Source of the DNA: Mangrovibrevibacter kandeliae | GTDB lineage: Bacteria > Pseudomonadota > Alphaproteobacteria > Rhizobiales > Rhizobiaceae | DNA length: 64,000 nucleotides | Reading direction: 5' to 3' | NCBI RefSeq assembly: GCF_024519155.1 | Contig: NZ_JANIFJ010000002.1 | Span: 620,001 to 684,000 of the forward strand | Shown here: in pieces, positions 10,428 to 19,424 of the stretch | Layout of the letters: every line of letters begins with the position of its first letter | How positions within the stretch are numbered: the first letter of the stretch is position 1 | Position numbers and translations under genes: made by a program | The notes under the pieces: model-generated | The model's database searches: none | The model's input: the letters and a program-made list of their open reading frames with translations, nothing else | What the model was told of the DNA's origin: nothing

Positions 10428-11426
10428 ATGACGGTGGACAAGGACAGGCTGGTCACGGTGTTCGGCGGCACGGGCTTCCTCGGACGTTACGTCGTTCGGG
10501 CCCTGGCCAAGCGCGGGTTCCGGGTGCGTGTCGGCACCCGCCGGCCGGATCTCGCCTACCATCTGCAGCCGGCCGGCAACATGGGCCAGGTGCATCCGGT
10601 TCAGGCGAATCTGCGCTATCGCTGGTCGGTCGACCGGGCGGTGGAAGGCGCCGACCACGTCGTCAACCTCGTGGGGCTCCTCGCCGAATCGGGCCGGCAG
10701 AGCTTCCGTGCCTTGCATCTTGAGGGCGCGCGCGGCGTCGCCGAAGCCGCGAAGGCGATCGGGGCGGGGATGACGCAGGTGTCGGCGATCGGCGCGGACG
10801 CCGCGTCCGACAGCCTCTACGCCCGAACCAAGGCGGCGGGCGAGCAAGCCGTGCTCGAGACGCTGCCCGGCGCCTACGTGCTGCGCCCCTCGCTCCTGTT
10901 CGGGCCCGAGGACGACTTCTTCAACCGCTTCGCCGGGATGGCGCGCTTCGCCCCGGCGCTGCCGCTGATCGGCGGCGGCACGACCCACTTCCAGCCGGTC
11001 TACGTCAACGACGTCGCCGAGGCGATCGCCGAGACGGTGCAGGGCAAGGTGGCCGGCGGCACCATCTACGAGCTCGGAGGCCCGGAGATCCGGACCTTCC
11101 GTGAGCTGATGGAGGATATGCTCGAGGTCATCGACCGCAAGCGCGCGCTGATGAGCCTGCCCTTCGGCCTCGCGAGCCGACTGGCGAAACTCGCGCAATA
11201 TGTCCCGGGCCAGCCGCTCACGCCCGACCAGGTGACGCAGCTGCGCCGCGACAACGTCGTCGCCGACGCCGCGATCGCGGAGGGGCGTACTCTGGCCGCC
11301 TTCGGCATCCGCCCGACATCGCTCGAGACGATCCTGCCGACCTATCTCGTGCGCTTCCGTCCGCTGGGCCAGTTCACCCGCGTCGGCACCGGCTCCGACG
11401 CCCAGGGGCCGACCGAGCTCGTCTGA
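10428..11426 (+). CDS. NDUFA9-like NAD(P)-binding protein (complex I accessory type)
   Basis: A 332-residue atypical short-chain dehydrogenase of the complex I NDUFA9 family, which in alphaproteobacteria and mitochondria stabilises NADH dehydrogenase. The Rossmann motif GGTGFLGRYVV lies at residues 15-25, followed by TRRPDL for cofactor ribose contact, VNLVGLLAESG, and the SDR-like YARTKAAGEQAV near residue 138. There is a single start with its own upstream region. It is convergent with uppP, with only 40 bases between stops. A ubiquinone-linked or quality-control role is known for relatives; the catalytic state of this one is not visible. Confidence 0.88.
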   Translation: MTVDKDRLVTVFGGTGFLGRYVVRALAKRGFRVRVGTRRPDLAYHLQPAGNMGQVHPVQANLRYRWSVDRAVEGADHVVNLVGLLAESGRQSFRALHLEGARGVAEAAKAIGAGMTQVSAIGADAASDSLYARTKAAGEQAVLETLPGAYVLRPSLLFGPEDDFFNRFAGMARFAPALPLIGGGTTHFQPVYVNDVAEAIAETVQGKVAGGTIYELGGPEIRTFRELMEDMLEVIDRKRALMSLPFGLASRLAKLAQYVPGQPLTPDQVTQLRRDNVVADAAIAEGRTLAAFGIRPTSLETILPTYLVRFRPLGQFTRVGTGSDAQGPTELV

Positions 11427-11466
11427 TCTCGGGGGCGCCGACCCGAAGCGAGGCAGGCCGTCCGGC

Positions 11467-12360
11467 TCACTCGGCGCGCGGCGCGCCGTGATCGGTGACG
11501 CGGTCGCCGCGCAGCGCCAGGTCGGCGTCGATCTCGTGCGGCTTCGGCGCCGGGCTCACGGTGAGGAGCAGTACGATCCCGACCAGGCCGACGCCGATCC
11601 GCCACCAGGCGAAGGGCGCAAAGCCGTGGCGCGAGACGAAATCGAGCAGCACCCGCACCACCACCACGGCCGCGACGAAGGCCGCGGCGAAGCCGATCGC
11701 GATCAGCCAGAGGTCCGACGAGGAAAGCAGGTCGCGGCTCTTGTAGAAGTCGTAGACGAAGGCACCGGCCATCGTCGGCATCGCCAGGAAGAAGGAGAAC
11801 TCGGCGGCCGAGCGCTTGTCGGTGCCGAGGAGCAGCGCGCCGGCAATCGTCGATCCCGAGCGCGAGGTGCCCGGGATCAGAGCCAGGCACTGGAAGAACC
11901 CGATCTTCAGGCAGAGCGACAGCGGGTAGTCCATCACGTCGCGGTAGCGCACCTTCAGCGGCAGGCGGTCGATGACGAGGAGCAGGATCCCGCCGACCAG
12001 GAGCGCCACGCAGATCACCATCGGCGTCTCGAACAGGACGCGCTTGATGAAGTCATGCGCGATGACGCCGATGATCGCCGCCGGCAGGAAGGCGAGCGCG
12101 ATGCCGGCGACGAACCGCCGGCTGCGCGGGCTGGAGGGCAGGCTGGTCGCCAGCTGCCAGAGCCGGGCAAAATAGACCACCACGATCGCCAGAACCGCGC
12201 CGAGCTGGATCACCACCTCGAAGACGTGGCCGGTGGAGCGGAAGCCGAGGAACTGGCCGAGCAGCAGGATGTGGCCGGTCGAGGAAACCGGCAGGAATTC
12301 GGTGAGGCCTTCGGTGAGGCCGAGAATGACGGCGTCGAGGGCGGAGTTCTGCATCGTCAT
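11467..12360 (-). CDS. uppP: Undecaprenyl-diphosphatase (bacitracin resistance type)
   Basis: An integral membrane phosphatase that recycles undecaprenyl diphosphate to the monophosphate lipid carrier used for peptidoglycan and polysaccharide export. The 297-residue product has the two family motifs: [14 protein letters not shown] near residue 17 and PGTSRSGST near residue 170, plus about eight hydrophobic spans. A second ATG two codons in ([12 protein letters not shown]) is an equally possible start. The C-terminal 30 residues are polar and atypically long. It is divergent from the GST gene and convergent with the NDUFA9-like gene. Confidence 0.95.
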   Translation of the reverse strand: MTMQNSALDAVILGLTEGLTEFLPVSSTGHILLLGQFLGFRSTGHVFEVVIQLGAVLAIVVVYFARLWQLATSLPSSPRSRRFVAGIALAFLPAAIIGVIAHDFIKRVLFETPMVICVALLVGGILLLVIDRLPLKVRYRDVMDYPLSLCLKIGFFQCLALIPGTSRSGSTIAGALLLGTDKRSAAEFSFFLAMPTMAGAFVYDFYKSRDLLSSSDLWLIAIGFAAAFVAAVVVVRVLLDFVSRHGFAPFAWWRIGVGLVGIVLLLTVSPAPKPHEIDADLALRGDRVTDHGAPRAE

Positions 12361-12642
12361 CCCGGCTTAGCGTGCGTCGCGTGATCTACCGCGGTGGCGC
12401 TGACCTGAGGCTGTTTTGTGGCCGACCACCGGTCCTCCCGCCGAGCGAAGCTGGCTGCGGACGGCTTGCGTCGCCGGACACCCGGCCTATGTCGCTGACA
12501 GGAAGCAGCCCGCGAGACTGGGCGCTTTTAAGGATTTCCCAGTGGTTGCGGCGGGTTAGATGCCGTTAACCAGGCAGCGTCTAAAGTCGTCATGACCCTT
12601 CTCGAAGCCGGCTCGCGTATCCGGTCGGACACATCACACACG

Positions 12643-13335
12643 ATGCTCAGGCTCCACCACCATCCCATGTCGACCGCCTCCCGCTTCGTGCGCCTCGTGC
12701 TCGGCGAATACGGCGAGCGCGCCGAGATGCTGGAGGAGCGGCCTTGGGAGCGGCGCAAGGAGTTTCTGGCGCTGAACCCGGCGGCGACGTTGCCGATCCT
12801 GATCGAGGACAACGGGCCGCCGATCGTCGGCGGCGTCGTCATCGGGGAGTATCTCGACGAGACCCGGGGTGCCTTCCAGCGCGACCGGCGGCTCTTGGCC
12901 GAGAAGCCGATCGAGCGGGCGGAGATGCGGCGCCTGACCGAGTGGTTTCTCCTCAAGCTCGAGGCGGAGGTGACGCGCTATCTGGTGCGCGAGCGGGTCT
13001 ACAAGCTGGACATGCGGCCGGAGGAGGGCGGCGGCCCACCCGATGCCGCGGCGATTCGTGCCGCACGGGCCAACCTCAAGCATCACCTGCGCTATGTCGG
13101 CTGGCTCGCCGAGAGCCGCAACTGGCTCGCCGGCCCCCGCCTGTCCTATGCCGACTTCTCCGCCGCGGCCGCCTTCTCGATCCTCGACTATCTCGGCGAG
13201 ATCGCCTGGGAGAAGGAGCCGGCCGCCAAGGAATGGTACGTGCGGATCAAGTCGCGCCCCTCCTTCCGGCCCTTCCTGACCGAGCGGGTGCGCGGCATTC
13301 CGCCGGTGCCGCATTACGCCGAACTCGACTTTTAG
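12643..13335 (+). CDS. Glutathione S-transferase family protein
   Basis: A 230-residue GST-fold protein. The thioredoxin-like N-terminal domain starts at MLRLHHHPMSTASRFVRLVL and includes LNPAATLPILIEDNG, the typical cis-proline/glutathione-binding segment. An all-helical C-terminal domain follows (NWLAGPRLSYADFSAAAAFS). I chose the ATG that aligns with the fold's first strand; an earlier in-frame ATG at 12592 would add 17 residues. It is 14 bases upstream of queG and likely co-transcribed, an arrangement common in this order. The substrate is unknown. Confidence 0.88.
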   Translation: MLRLHHHPMSTASRFVRLVLGEYGERAEMLEERPWERRKEFLALNPAATLPILIEDNGPPIVGGVVIGEYLDETRGAFQRDRRLLAEKPIERAEMRRLTEWFLLKLEAEVTRYLVRERVYKLDMRPEEGGGPPDAAAIRAARANLKHHLRYVGWLAESRNWLAGPRLSYADFSAAAAFSILDYLGEIAWEKEPAAKEWYVRIKSRPSFRPFLTERVRGIPPVPHYAELDF

Positions 13336-13349
13336 ACTATTGAGGGGGC

Positions 13350-14510
13350 ATGACCGCCCCGGCCCTTCCCCTCGCGCGGAACGCGCTGAAGGATTTCGTG
13401 TGCGAGGACGCCCGGCGCCTCGGCTTTGACGCCGTGGGCTTCGCTCTGGCCGAAACCGATGTCGTCCTCGGCGAGCGGCTCGACGCCTTCGTCGCCGCGG
13501 GCCTGCACGGGACGATGGACTGGCTGCCGGAGACGGCCGCACGCCGGCGCTCGGCGAAGGCCTTGTGGCCGCAGGTGCGCTCGATCGTGGTGCTCGGGCT
13601 GAACTACGGGCCTGAGGAGGACCCGCTGTCGATCCTGTCGCGGCCCGACCGGGGCGCCATCTCGGTCTATGCCCGCCACCGCGACTATCACGACGTGATC
13701 AAGGGCAAGCTGAAGGAACTGGCGTCGCGGCTTGTCGCCCGCGCGGGCGCGGGTCACGACGTGAAGGTCTTCGTCGACACCGCGCCGGTGATGGAAAAGC
13801 CGCTCGGCGAGACGGCAGGCCTTGGCTGGCAGGGCAAGCATACCAATCTCGTGAGCCGCGACTTCGGCTCCTGGCTGTTCCTCGGCTCGATCTTCACCAC
13901 CATCCGCTTCGAGCCGGACAGGCCGGGCCGCGACCTGTGCGGCTCCTGCCGCGCCTGCCAGGATGCCTGTCCGACCGACGCCTTTCCGCAGCCCTACCGG
14001 CTCGATGCGCGCCGCTGCATCTCCTATCTCACGATCGAAACGAAGCGCGCCGTGCCGCGCGAGCTGCGGCCGGCCATCGGCAACCGGATCTATGGCTGCG
14101 ACGACTGCCTCGCCGTCTGTCCATGGAACAAGTTCGCTGAGGCCGGGCGCGAGGCGAAGCTGCGGGCGCGCGAGGACCTTGGTGCGCCGCCGCTCGACCG
14201 CCTGCTGGCGCTCGACGATGCGGGCTTCCGGGCGCTCTTTTCCGGCTCGCCGATCAAGCGGATCGGGCGCGACAAGTTCGTCTCGAACTGCCTCATTGCG
14301 GCAGGAAACTCTGGAGAAGAAGGGCTCGTTCCGCTGGTGGAACGCTTGCTCGGCGACCCGGCGCCGGTCGTGCGGGCCATGGCCGTCTGGGCGCTCGCAC
14401 GCCTCGACCCGCAACGCAGCCGCCTTGCTCGTCCGGCGCGGCTGGCCGACGAGGACGACACAGCCGTCTGCGCAGAGTGGGCGGCCATCGATGAAGGAGC
14501 GGAGCGATGA
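13350..14510 (+). CDS. queG: Epoxyqueuosine reductase
   Basis: Reduces epoxyqueuosine to queuosine in tRNA, the last step of queuosine synthesis, using cobalamin and two [4Fe-4S] clusters. The 386-residue product has the N-terminal cobalamin-dependent domain (TAPVMEKPLGETAGLGWQ). The ferredoxin cysteines follow in CGSCRACQDACPTDAF and CDDCLAVCPWNKF. HEAT-like helices at the end (LVERLLGDPAPVVRAMAVWALARL) contact tRNA. Its stop overlaps the next gene's start by four bases. Confidence 0.96.
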   Translation: MTAPALPLARNALKDFVCEDARRLGFDAVGFALAETDVVLGERLDAFVAAGLHGTMDWLPETAARRRSAKALWPQVRSIVVLGLNYGPEEDPLSILSRPDRGAISVYARHRDYHDVIKGKLKELASRLVARAGAGHDVKVFVDTAPVMEKPLGETAGLGWQGKHTNLVSRDFGSWLFLGSIFTTIRFEPDRPGRDLCGSCRACQDACPTDAFPQPYRLDARRCISYLTIETKRAVPRELRPAIGNRIYGCDDCLAVCPWNKFAEAGREAKLRAREDLGAPPLDRLLALDDAGFRALFSGSPIKRIGRDKFVSNCLIAAGNSGEEGLVPLVERLLGDPAPVVRAMAVWALARLDPQRSRLARPARLADEDDTAVCAEWAAIDEGAER

Positions 14511-14809
14511 CATCGCACTCGATACGAGAACACAACCGGACCTCTTACGAGAAGGCGTGCGCCGCGCTGCGCGGTGACGTCCGGCCGGCGACGGCTGTGG
14601 GCGCGACGGCGCTCGGCGCGGCGGCCGTCGGCGCGCTGTCGCTGGGCGGGCTCGCGCTGGGCGCAATCGCCGTCGGCGCGTTCGCCATCGGGCGCCTGTC
14701 GGTCGGGCGCGCCACGCTGAAGCAGGGCGACATCGGCCACCTGCGGATCGGCCATCTCGAGATCGGGGCCCTGACGTCGCTCGGCGGCAGAGCGAATGAG
14801 ATGGCGTGA
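14507..14809 (+). CDS. Small protein of twelve hydrophobic pentapeptide-type repeats
   Basis: A 100-residue protein of unknown function. Residues 30-89 are twelve consecutive five-residue units of the form (A/S/D/R/E)-(V/L/I)-G-(A/G/R/H)-(aliphatic). Examples are AVGAT, ALGAA, AVGAL, SLGGL, AIGRL and RIGHL; the ninth unit (TLKQG) is irregular. This periodicity fits a quadrilateral beta-helix like pentapeptide-repeat proteins, though the residue use (glycine-rich, small) is unusual. The first half is hydrophobic enough to sit in or on a membrane. The ATG overlaps the queG stop (ATGA) and the stop overlaps the next gene region, so it is translationally coupled in the queG operon. Confidence 0.7.
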   Translation: MTSHSIREHNRTSYEKACAALRGDVRPATAVGATALGAAAVGALSLGGLALGAIAVGAFAIGRLSVGRATLKQGDIGHLRIGHLEIGALTSLGGRANEMA

Positions 14810-14811
14810 CC

Positions 14812-15669
14812 ATGCGGCTCTTCGTCTTCGGCTGTGGCTACTCGGCCTCGCATTTCATTCATCGCCTGCCCGCCGGCGCTCGTGCCGTCGGCGTAACGAG
14901 CCGCTCCGCGGACAAGCTCGAGCACTTTCGCGCCGATGGCATGCCGGCCTTCCGTTTCGATGGAGGGGACGCCGAGGCGGGCATTGCCGAAGCCTTGGCC
15001 GTCACCACGCATCTCCTGATCTCGATCGCGCCGGGCGAAGCCGGCGACCCGGTGCTCGCGACCCAGCGCTCCCGCGTTCTCGATCAGATGCCTGCCCTGC
15101 GCTGGATCGGGTATCTTTCGACGGTCGGGGTCTACGGCGATCATGGCGGCGCGTGGGTCGACGAGACTGGGCCTCTCAGACCGGTGTCGAAACGGTCGGT
15201 GCAGCGCGTCGAGGCCGAGGCCGGCTGGCAGGCGCTGGCGGATGCGCGCGACGTGCCGCTCGCGATCCTCAGGCTGTCCGGCATCTACGGCCCCGGGCGC
15301 AGCGCAATCGAAAATCTGCGAGCCGGCACCGCGCGGCGGCTGGTGAAGCCGGGCCAGGTGTTCAACCGCATCCACGTTGCCGACATCGCGGGCGCGCTCC
15401 GGCTCTTGTCGGCTCAGGCGCGCGGTGGCGTCTTCAACGTGACGGACGACGAGCCGGCACCGCCCCAGGATGTCGTGGCCTATGCGGCCGGCCTCCTCGG
15501 CATCGATCCCCCTGCGGAGATCGCATTTGACACGGCCGATCTCACGCCGATGGCACGTTCGTTCTACGGCGAGAACAAAAGGGTGCGGAACGAACGGCTA
15601 AAATCCGCCGGCTACGAATTTTTATTTCCGACTTATCGAGAAGGGCTGAAAAACGTTCTAACGCCCTGA
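14812..15669 (+). CDS. NAD-dependent epimerase/SDR family protein
   Basis: A 285-residue extended SDR-like protein. The N-terminal nucleotide-binding segment is MRLFVFGCGYSASHF, with GCGYSA in place of the more usual GGxGxxG. STVGVYGDHGGAWVDE and the SVQRVEAE region follow, where a Tyr-x-x-x-Lys pair is expected but not clearly present, so classic catalysis is doubtful. LSGIYGPGRSAIENLR and RIHVADIAGAL are typical of the family. A GTG two codons upstream is an alternative start that would overlap the preceding stop. It is the last gene of the queG unit. The substrate is unknown. Confidence 0.82.
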   Translation: MRLFVFGCGYSASHFIHRLPAGARAVGVTSRSADKLEHFRADGMPAFRFDGGDAEAGIAEALAVTTHLLISIAPGEAGDPVLATQRSRVLDQMPALRWIGYLSTVGVYGDHGGAWVDETGPLRPVSKRSVQRVEAEAGWQALADARDVPLAILRLSGIYGPGRSAIENLRAGTARRLVKPGQVFNRIHVADIAGALRLLSAQARGGVFNVTDDEPAPPQDVVAYAAGLLGIDPPAEIAFDTADLTPMARSFYGENKRVRNERLKSAGYEFLFPTYREGLKNVLTP

Positions 15670-15858
15670 TTCGCGGGGGTTTCAGAGGAAGGTAACCGGC
15701 GGCGGAAGCGTACGCGGAACGCTTGCGGCAGGGAACCGTCACGTTTTTGCCAGAACCGACCATCAAACGCCCGAACCGGCGCGGGGTTCCGACGGGGGTT
15801 CCGAGGGGTCTGATCCAACCGATTCCCGCGCAAGTACAACGGGATAAGGTACGGACTA

Positions 15859-16248
15859 TTGACCAAGACGACGCTCGTCGCCACGCTGCTGCTCGCTCTC
15901 AGTTCCGCCGTCACGCCGCCACTCGTCACACCCGCGGCCGCCAAAACCTCCTGCGGGGGCGCCTCCTGGTATGCGCTCAACTCGCGCACCGCCTCCGGCG
16001 AGATGATGAACCCGGACGCCATGACCGCCGCCCACCGCACGCTGGCACTCGGCACCCGCGTCAGGGTCACCAACCTCAAGAACGGCCGCACGGTGGTCGT
16101 GCGGATCAACGACCGGGGTCCGTTCATCAAGGGCCGGGTGATCGACCTGTCGCGCGGCGCTGCCCGCAAGCTCGGTTTCATCCAGGCCGGCCATACGCGG
16201 GTGCAGATCCAGCCGGCGGACAGCGACGGCGGCATCAGCTGCGCCTGA
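15859..16248 (+). CDS. RlpA-like septal ring/lytic transglycosylase family protein
   Basis: A 129-residue secreted protein with a double-psi beta-barrel RlpA domain. A signal peptide covers about residues 1-28 ([20 protein letters not shown]). The core motifs are [50 protein letters not shown] and ARKLGF. The Asp in NDRGP is the likely catalytic residue. Relatives act on denuded glycan strands at the septum. Translation most likely starts at TTG, with AAGG eight bases before it, since no ATG or GTG fits. It has no SPOR domain, so it is a minimal form. Confidence 0.85.
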   Translation: MTKTTLVATLLLALSSAVTPPLVTPAAAKTSCGGASWYALNSRTASGEMMNPDAMTAAHRTLALGTRVRVTNLKNGRTVVVRINDRGPFIKGRVIDLSRGAARKLGFIQAGHTRVQIQPADSDGGISCA

Positions 16249-16282
16249 TCACGCTGTTCGATGGCGGCGGCCGCAGGAGGAG

Positions 16283-16563
16283 ATGGCCGCCGCAACCGCA
16301 GTCACCCAGCGCGTGCGGACCGTGGCCGAGATCGACGACGCGCTGAGCGGGCTCGCCGAAGGTCGGCTCGACAGGCGGGATCCGCTCCGAGATGCCCGCC
16401 CGGACTCGACCACTTGCGCATCGACCTCAACAAGGCGCTGGATCGTCTGGAGGCGGTGATCGGTCGGGTCCAGAGCTCGTCTGGAACGATCGGCGAGGCC
16501 ATGACCGAGATCCCGGCCGCCCGACCGGTCGCTCGGCGTCGAGGCGAAGCCGCGCCGGTCTGT
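16283..16563 (+). pseudogene. Remnant of a methyl-accepting chemotaxis protein
   Basis: Three frames in succession give pieces of a chemoreceptor. The first is a HAMP-like AEIDDALSGLAEGRLDRR. A second frame then reads LRIDLNKALDRLEAVIGRV and SSSGTIGEAMTEI, typical of the region just after the HAMP linker in alphaproteobacterial receptors. A worn ARRRGEAAP segment stands where LSRRTEEQAAS is expected. The remnant ends against the 3' end of the ATP-grasp gene, so most of the signalling domain is gone. It has no start signals and is surely not functional. Confidence 0.6.
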
Positions 16564-16566
16564 CCT

Positions 16567-18024
16567 TCAGCGCTCGATGCGGTCGATGAACCAGCGGGTG
16601 AGGCGGGTCCAGACCTCGTCCTTTTCGGCGAAGTCCTCGACCCCGTGCTCGAGGTTCGGATTGTCGTTGACCTCGATCAGGAACAGCCCGTCGCGGGTCT
16701 CCTTGAGATCGACACCGTAGAAGCCGTCGCCGATGCAGCGCGCCGCCCTGAGGCCGCAGTCGAGCACCTCAGGCGGCGCGTCGGGAAGGGTGAAGGCCTT
16801 GAAGCGGCCCTCGTCCGGCCGGCCGGGCCGGTCGTGATTGATGATCTGCCAGTGCGCCTTGGCCATCATGTACTGCACGGCAAAGAGCGGCTGTCCGCCA
16901 AGAACGCCGATCCGCCAGTCGAACTCGGTCGGCATGTATTTCTGCGCAATCAGGAGGTCGGTGTCCTCGAGCCAGGCGGTCGCAAGGGCCTCCAGCTCGG
17001 CGCGATCGGCGACACGCTTCACGCCGCGCGAGAACGAGCCGTCGGGGATCTTCAAGACCATCGGAAAGCCGAGGTCGTCGCAGGCGCGCTCGAAGTCCTC
17101 CTTGCCGCCGATCATCACCGAGGGCGGCGTGCCGACCCCGTTCGCCTCCATCAGCTCGTTCAGATAGACCTTGTTGGTGCAGCGGATCATCGAGATCGGG
17201 TCGTCGATGACGGGCATTCCCTCCTGCACCGCACGGCGGGCGAAGCGATAGGTGTGGTCGGAGATCGAGGTCGTCTCGCGGATGAACAGCGCATCGAAAT
17301 TGGCGAGCCGCGGCAGATCCTTCCGCGTGATGGGCTCGACGTCGACGCCCATGCGGCCGGCGATCCGCGCCCAGTGCTTCAGACTGTCGACCGAGGAGGG
17401 CGGCAGCTGCTCCTTCGGATCGTAGAGGGTGGCGAAGGTATACTTAGCCGGCGTCTTCGCCTTGCCGGGCCGCCATTCGCGCGCCGTGTAGCGGGCGAGC
17501 GCGGCGTGCAGCCGGCTCGTCTCGACGGCGTCGAGCTTGCCGAGCGGGGCAAAGCCGATCTTGCGGATCTTCGGCACTTCGGTGTCGCTCTCGAGGGTGA
17601 TCTCGAGCGCCGGGGCGCGGAACCAGTCGAACACCAGCTTGCCGAAGCGCTCGAGCTTCGGCTCGTCGCAGAAGCCGAAATAGATCCGGATCGGCGAGGC
17701 CGGCCGCTCGTCGGTCTTGCCGAAGGCTCGCGCCAGGACCGCGTCGAGCTCGGGCAGGGCGTTCTCGTAGAGCTTCTTCTCCGACAGGTCGATCATCGTC
17801 TCCACGGACGGCACGATGCGGTGGCCGCGGGCCTCGGCGAGCAGCGAGGCATAGTAGCCGCGGCTCTGATAGGCGTAGGTGCGCGAGAGGTTGATGATCT
17901 TCGGGCGCTGGCCTCGAAACAGCGCCGGACGCGCGATGTAGTCGCGGCTGGTCATGATCTTGTGCGGGGTCGCGGCATTGTCGAGGTCGGAGGGCCGGCC
18001 GACCAGTATGACCCATTGTGACAT
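16567..18024 (-). CDS. RimK family ATP-grasp ligase with RimK-like N-terminal domain
   Basis: A 485-residue cytosolic protein. The first ~190 residues are a RimK-like N-terminal domain (MSQWVILVGRPSDLDN, then RDYIARPALF). From about residue 270 an ATP-grasp ligase fold follows, with GFPMVLKIPDGSFSRGVKRV for the ATP-binding strand, TEFDWRIGVLGG, and the metal-binding LIEVNDNPNLEHG. RimK relatives add amino acids such as glutamate to protein or peptide carboxyls. It follows the GNAT/C39 fusion gene by 142 bases on the same strand, a pairing known from other proteobacteria. The acceptor substrate is unknown. Confidence 0.9.
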   Translation of the reverse strand: MSQWVILVGRPSDLDNAATPHKIMTSRDYIARPALFRGQRPKIINLSRTYAYQSRGYYASLLAEARGHRIVPSVETMIDLSEKKLYENALPELDAVLARAFGKTDERPASPIRIYFGFCDEPKLERFGKLVFDWFRAPALEITLESDTEVPKIRKIGFAPLGKLDAVETSRLHAALARYTAREWRPGKAKTPAKYTFATLYDPKEQLPPSSVDSLKHWARIAGRMGVDVEPITRKDLPRLANFDALFIRETTSISDHTYRFARRAVQEGMPVIDDPISMIRCTNKVYLNELMEANGVGTPPSVMIGGKEDFERACDDLGFPMVLKIPDGSFSRGVKRVADRAELEALATAWLEDTDLLIAQKYMPTEFDWRIGVLGGQPLFAVQYMMAKAHWQIINHDRPGRPDEGRFKAFTLPDAPPEVLDCGLRAARCIGDGFYGVDLKETRDGLFLIEVNDNPNLEHGVEDFAEKDEVWTRLTRWFIDRIER

Positions 18025-18166
18025 CGGTTCTCTCGAAATGCCGCCTCAGGAGACAAGGCGGAACGGCCGCGGGTGGGTCAGCGAAATCGGGTCGGCCATT
18101 GCAGCCAAATCATGGCGGCAGCGCGTGGCGCTGCACTTTATCGCGCCGACGGTCGAGGTGAAGAGT

Positions 18167-19339
18167 TCAGCCGCGTCGGCTGAGAAAAACCGCCGCCCGC
18201 AGGCCGATCTTGCCGAAGCGGGCGATGCGGTCGAAGGTGGCGTAGGGGATCGGCAGGCTGGCGGCGTCGGCGATCGTTTCGCCGCGCTCGTCCTCGACCC
18301 AAGGGTCGTGGATCACGATGTGCCGCCCGTCGTCGCCATGGGCCAGAACCCAGTGCGGCACCTTCTTGCCGAACATGTGGTAGCCGGAGATCAACACGAC
18401 CGCGGTCTTGCCGGCGGCGATCGCTTCGCGGATGTCGGCGACGGTGAACGGACGGATCAGGACGGGAATACTATACGCCTCCGCCCGGGCTCGGAAATCT
18501 TCTTGGACGACGGCCATCACCTTCTGCTTTTCGGCGCTGCGCACGCTGTCGAGGAAGAGGCCGCCCGGCTCCGACACGTGGATCTCGGAGGCGAGCCCGA
18601 ACTCGTGGGCGGCGACCGCCAGGCCGTAGGGATCGCAGCCGCCAGGCCCTGACATCATGAAGATCGTCGTCGCCTCGCGCCACAGGCGCAGCTCCAGCAC
18701 CGGGCTCATCAGCGTGCCCGGCACGTCGCGCGCGAGCGCCATCATCAGGCAGCAGGCGCCGCAGGTGAAGTCGGTGGTCTGCTCGTAGTAGGGCACGCCG
18801 CCATCGAGCGGCAGGTCGCCGCGCAGCGTCTTCTCGAAGCGCAGCGCCGGCATGTGATCGGCGTAGTAGTCGAGGTAGCGCCCGATCGGCCGGAAGCCCT
18901 CGCTGCGATAGAGGCCGATGGCGCGGGTATTGTCCTCGCGCACCTCGAGCCGGAGCGCGATGCGGTCGCGCTCGAACGCCTCCCGTTCGACCGCTTTCAG
19001 GAGCGTCCGGCCGATGCCGCGGCCGCTCGATTCACGTGAAACGGCGAGCGAATAAAGCCGCGCGAGCGCCGTGCCGGCCCGGAACAGGAGTGCCCCGTAG
19101 CCAAGCAGCGCCGCTTCCTTGTCGCTCGTCTCGGCGAGCACGATGCTGGCACTCGGCGACTGCAGCAGCGCCCGGAAGGAGCGGCGCGAGATGCGGTCGG
19201 CGTCGAACACCGCATTCTCCAGCGCCACCAGGCGGTCGAGATCGGCGAGTGTCGCGAGCCGCAGGCGAATGGCCGTGGTCGGTGCGGTGGGCGCCGCGGC
19301 CGGTGAGGCAGGGGTAAGGGAACGCGCAGGGGATGCCAT
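18167..19339 (-). CDS. GNAT acetyltransferase fused to a C39-like peptidase domain
   Basis: A 390-residue two-domain protein. Residues 23-170 are a GNAT N-acetyltransferase with the acetyl-CoA loop SSGRGIGRTLL (104-114) and the usual NxxAxxLYxxxGF ending. Residues 180-388 look like a papain-like C39 peptidase: oxyanion Gln187, nucleophile Cys193 in TTDFTCGACC, His329 in VPHWVLAHG and Asp345 in VIHDPW. No transporter domains follow. The ATG has a GGAG site. Co-occurrence with a RimK-type ligase suggests that the pair modifies and trims the same peptide or protein, but the target is unknown. Confidence 0.9.
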   Translation of the reverse strand: MASPARSLTPASPAAAPTAPTTAIRLRLATLADLDRLVALENAVFDADRISRRSFRALLQSPSASIVLAETSDKEAALLGYGALLFRAGTALARLYSLAVSRESSGRGIGRTLLKAVEREAFERDRIALRLEVREDNTRAIGLYRSEGFRPIGRYLDYYADHMPALRFEKTLRGDLPLDGGVPYYEQTTDFTCGACCLMMALARDVPGTLMSPVLELRLWREATTIFMMSGPGGCDPYGLAVAAHEFGLASEIHVSEPGGLFLDSVRSAEKQKVMAVVQEDFRARAEAYSIPVLIRPFTVADIREAIAAGKTAVVLISGYHMFGKKVPHWVLAHGDDGRHIVIHDPWVEDERGETIADAASLPIPYATFDRIARFGKIGLRAAVFLSRRG

Positions 19340-19424
19340 CGAATCGCTCCGCAGGTGAGCCCCTCTTCATACGCCCGGCGCAGACGGGTGGCGACCGGCC
19401 TCGCCGCCGCAGGATGGCACCGGC

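Noticed and set aside
12556-12570. TTAG-N6-TTAAC between uppP and the GST gene as a CtrA site
   Set aside because: Spacer is six rather than seven and one half-site is mismatched, so it does not meet the consensus.
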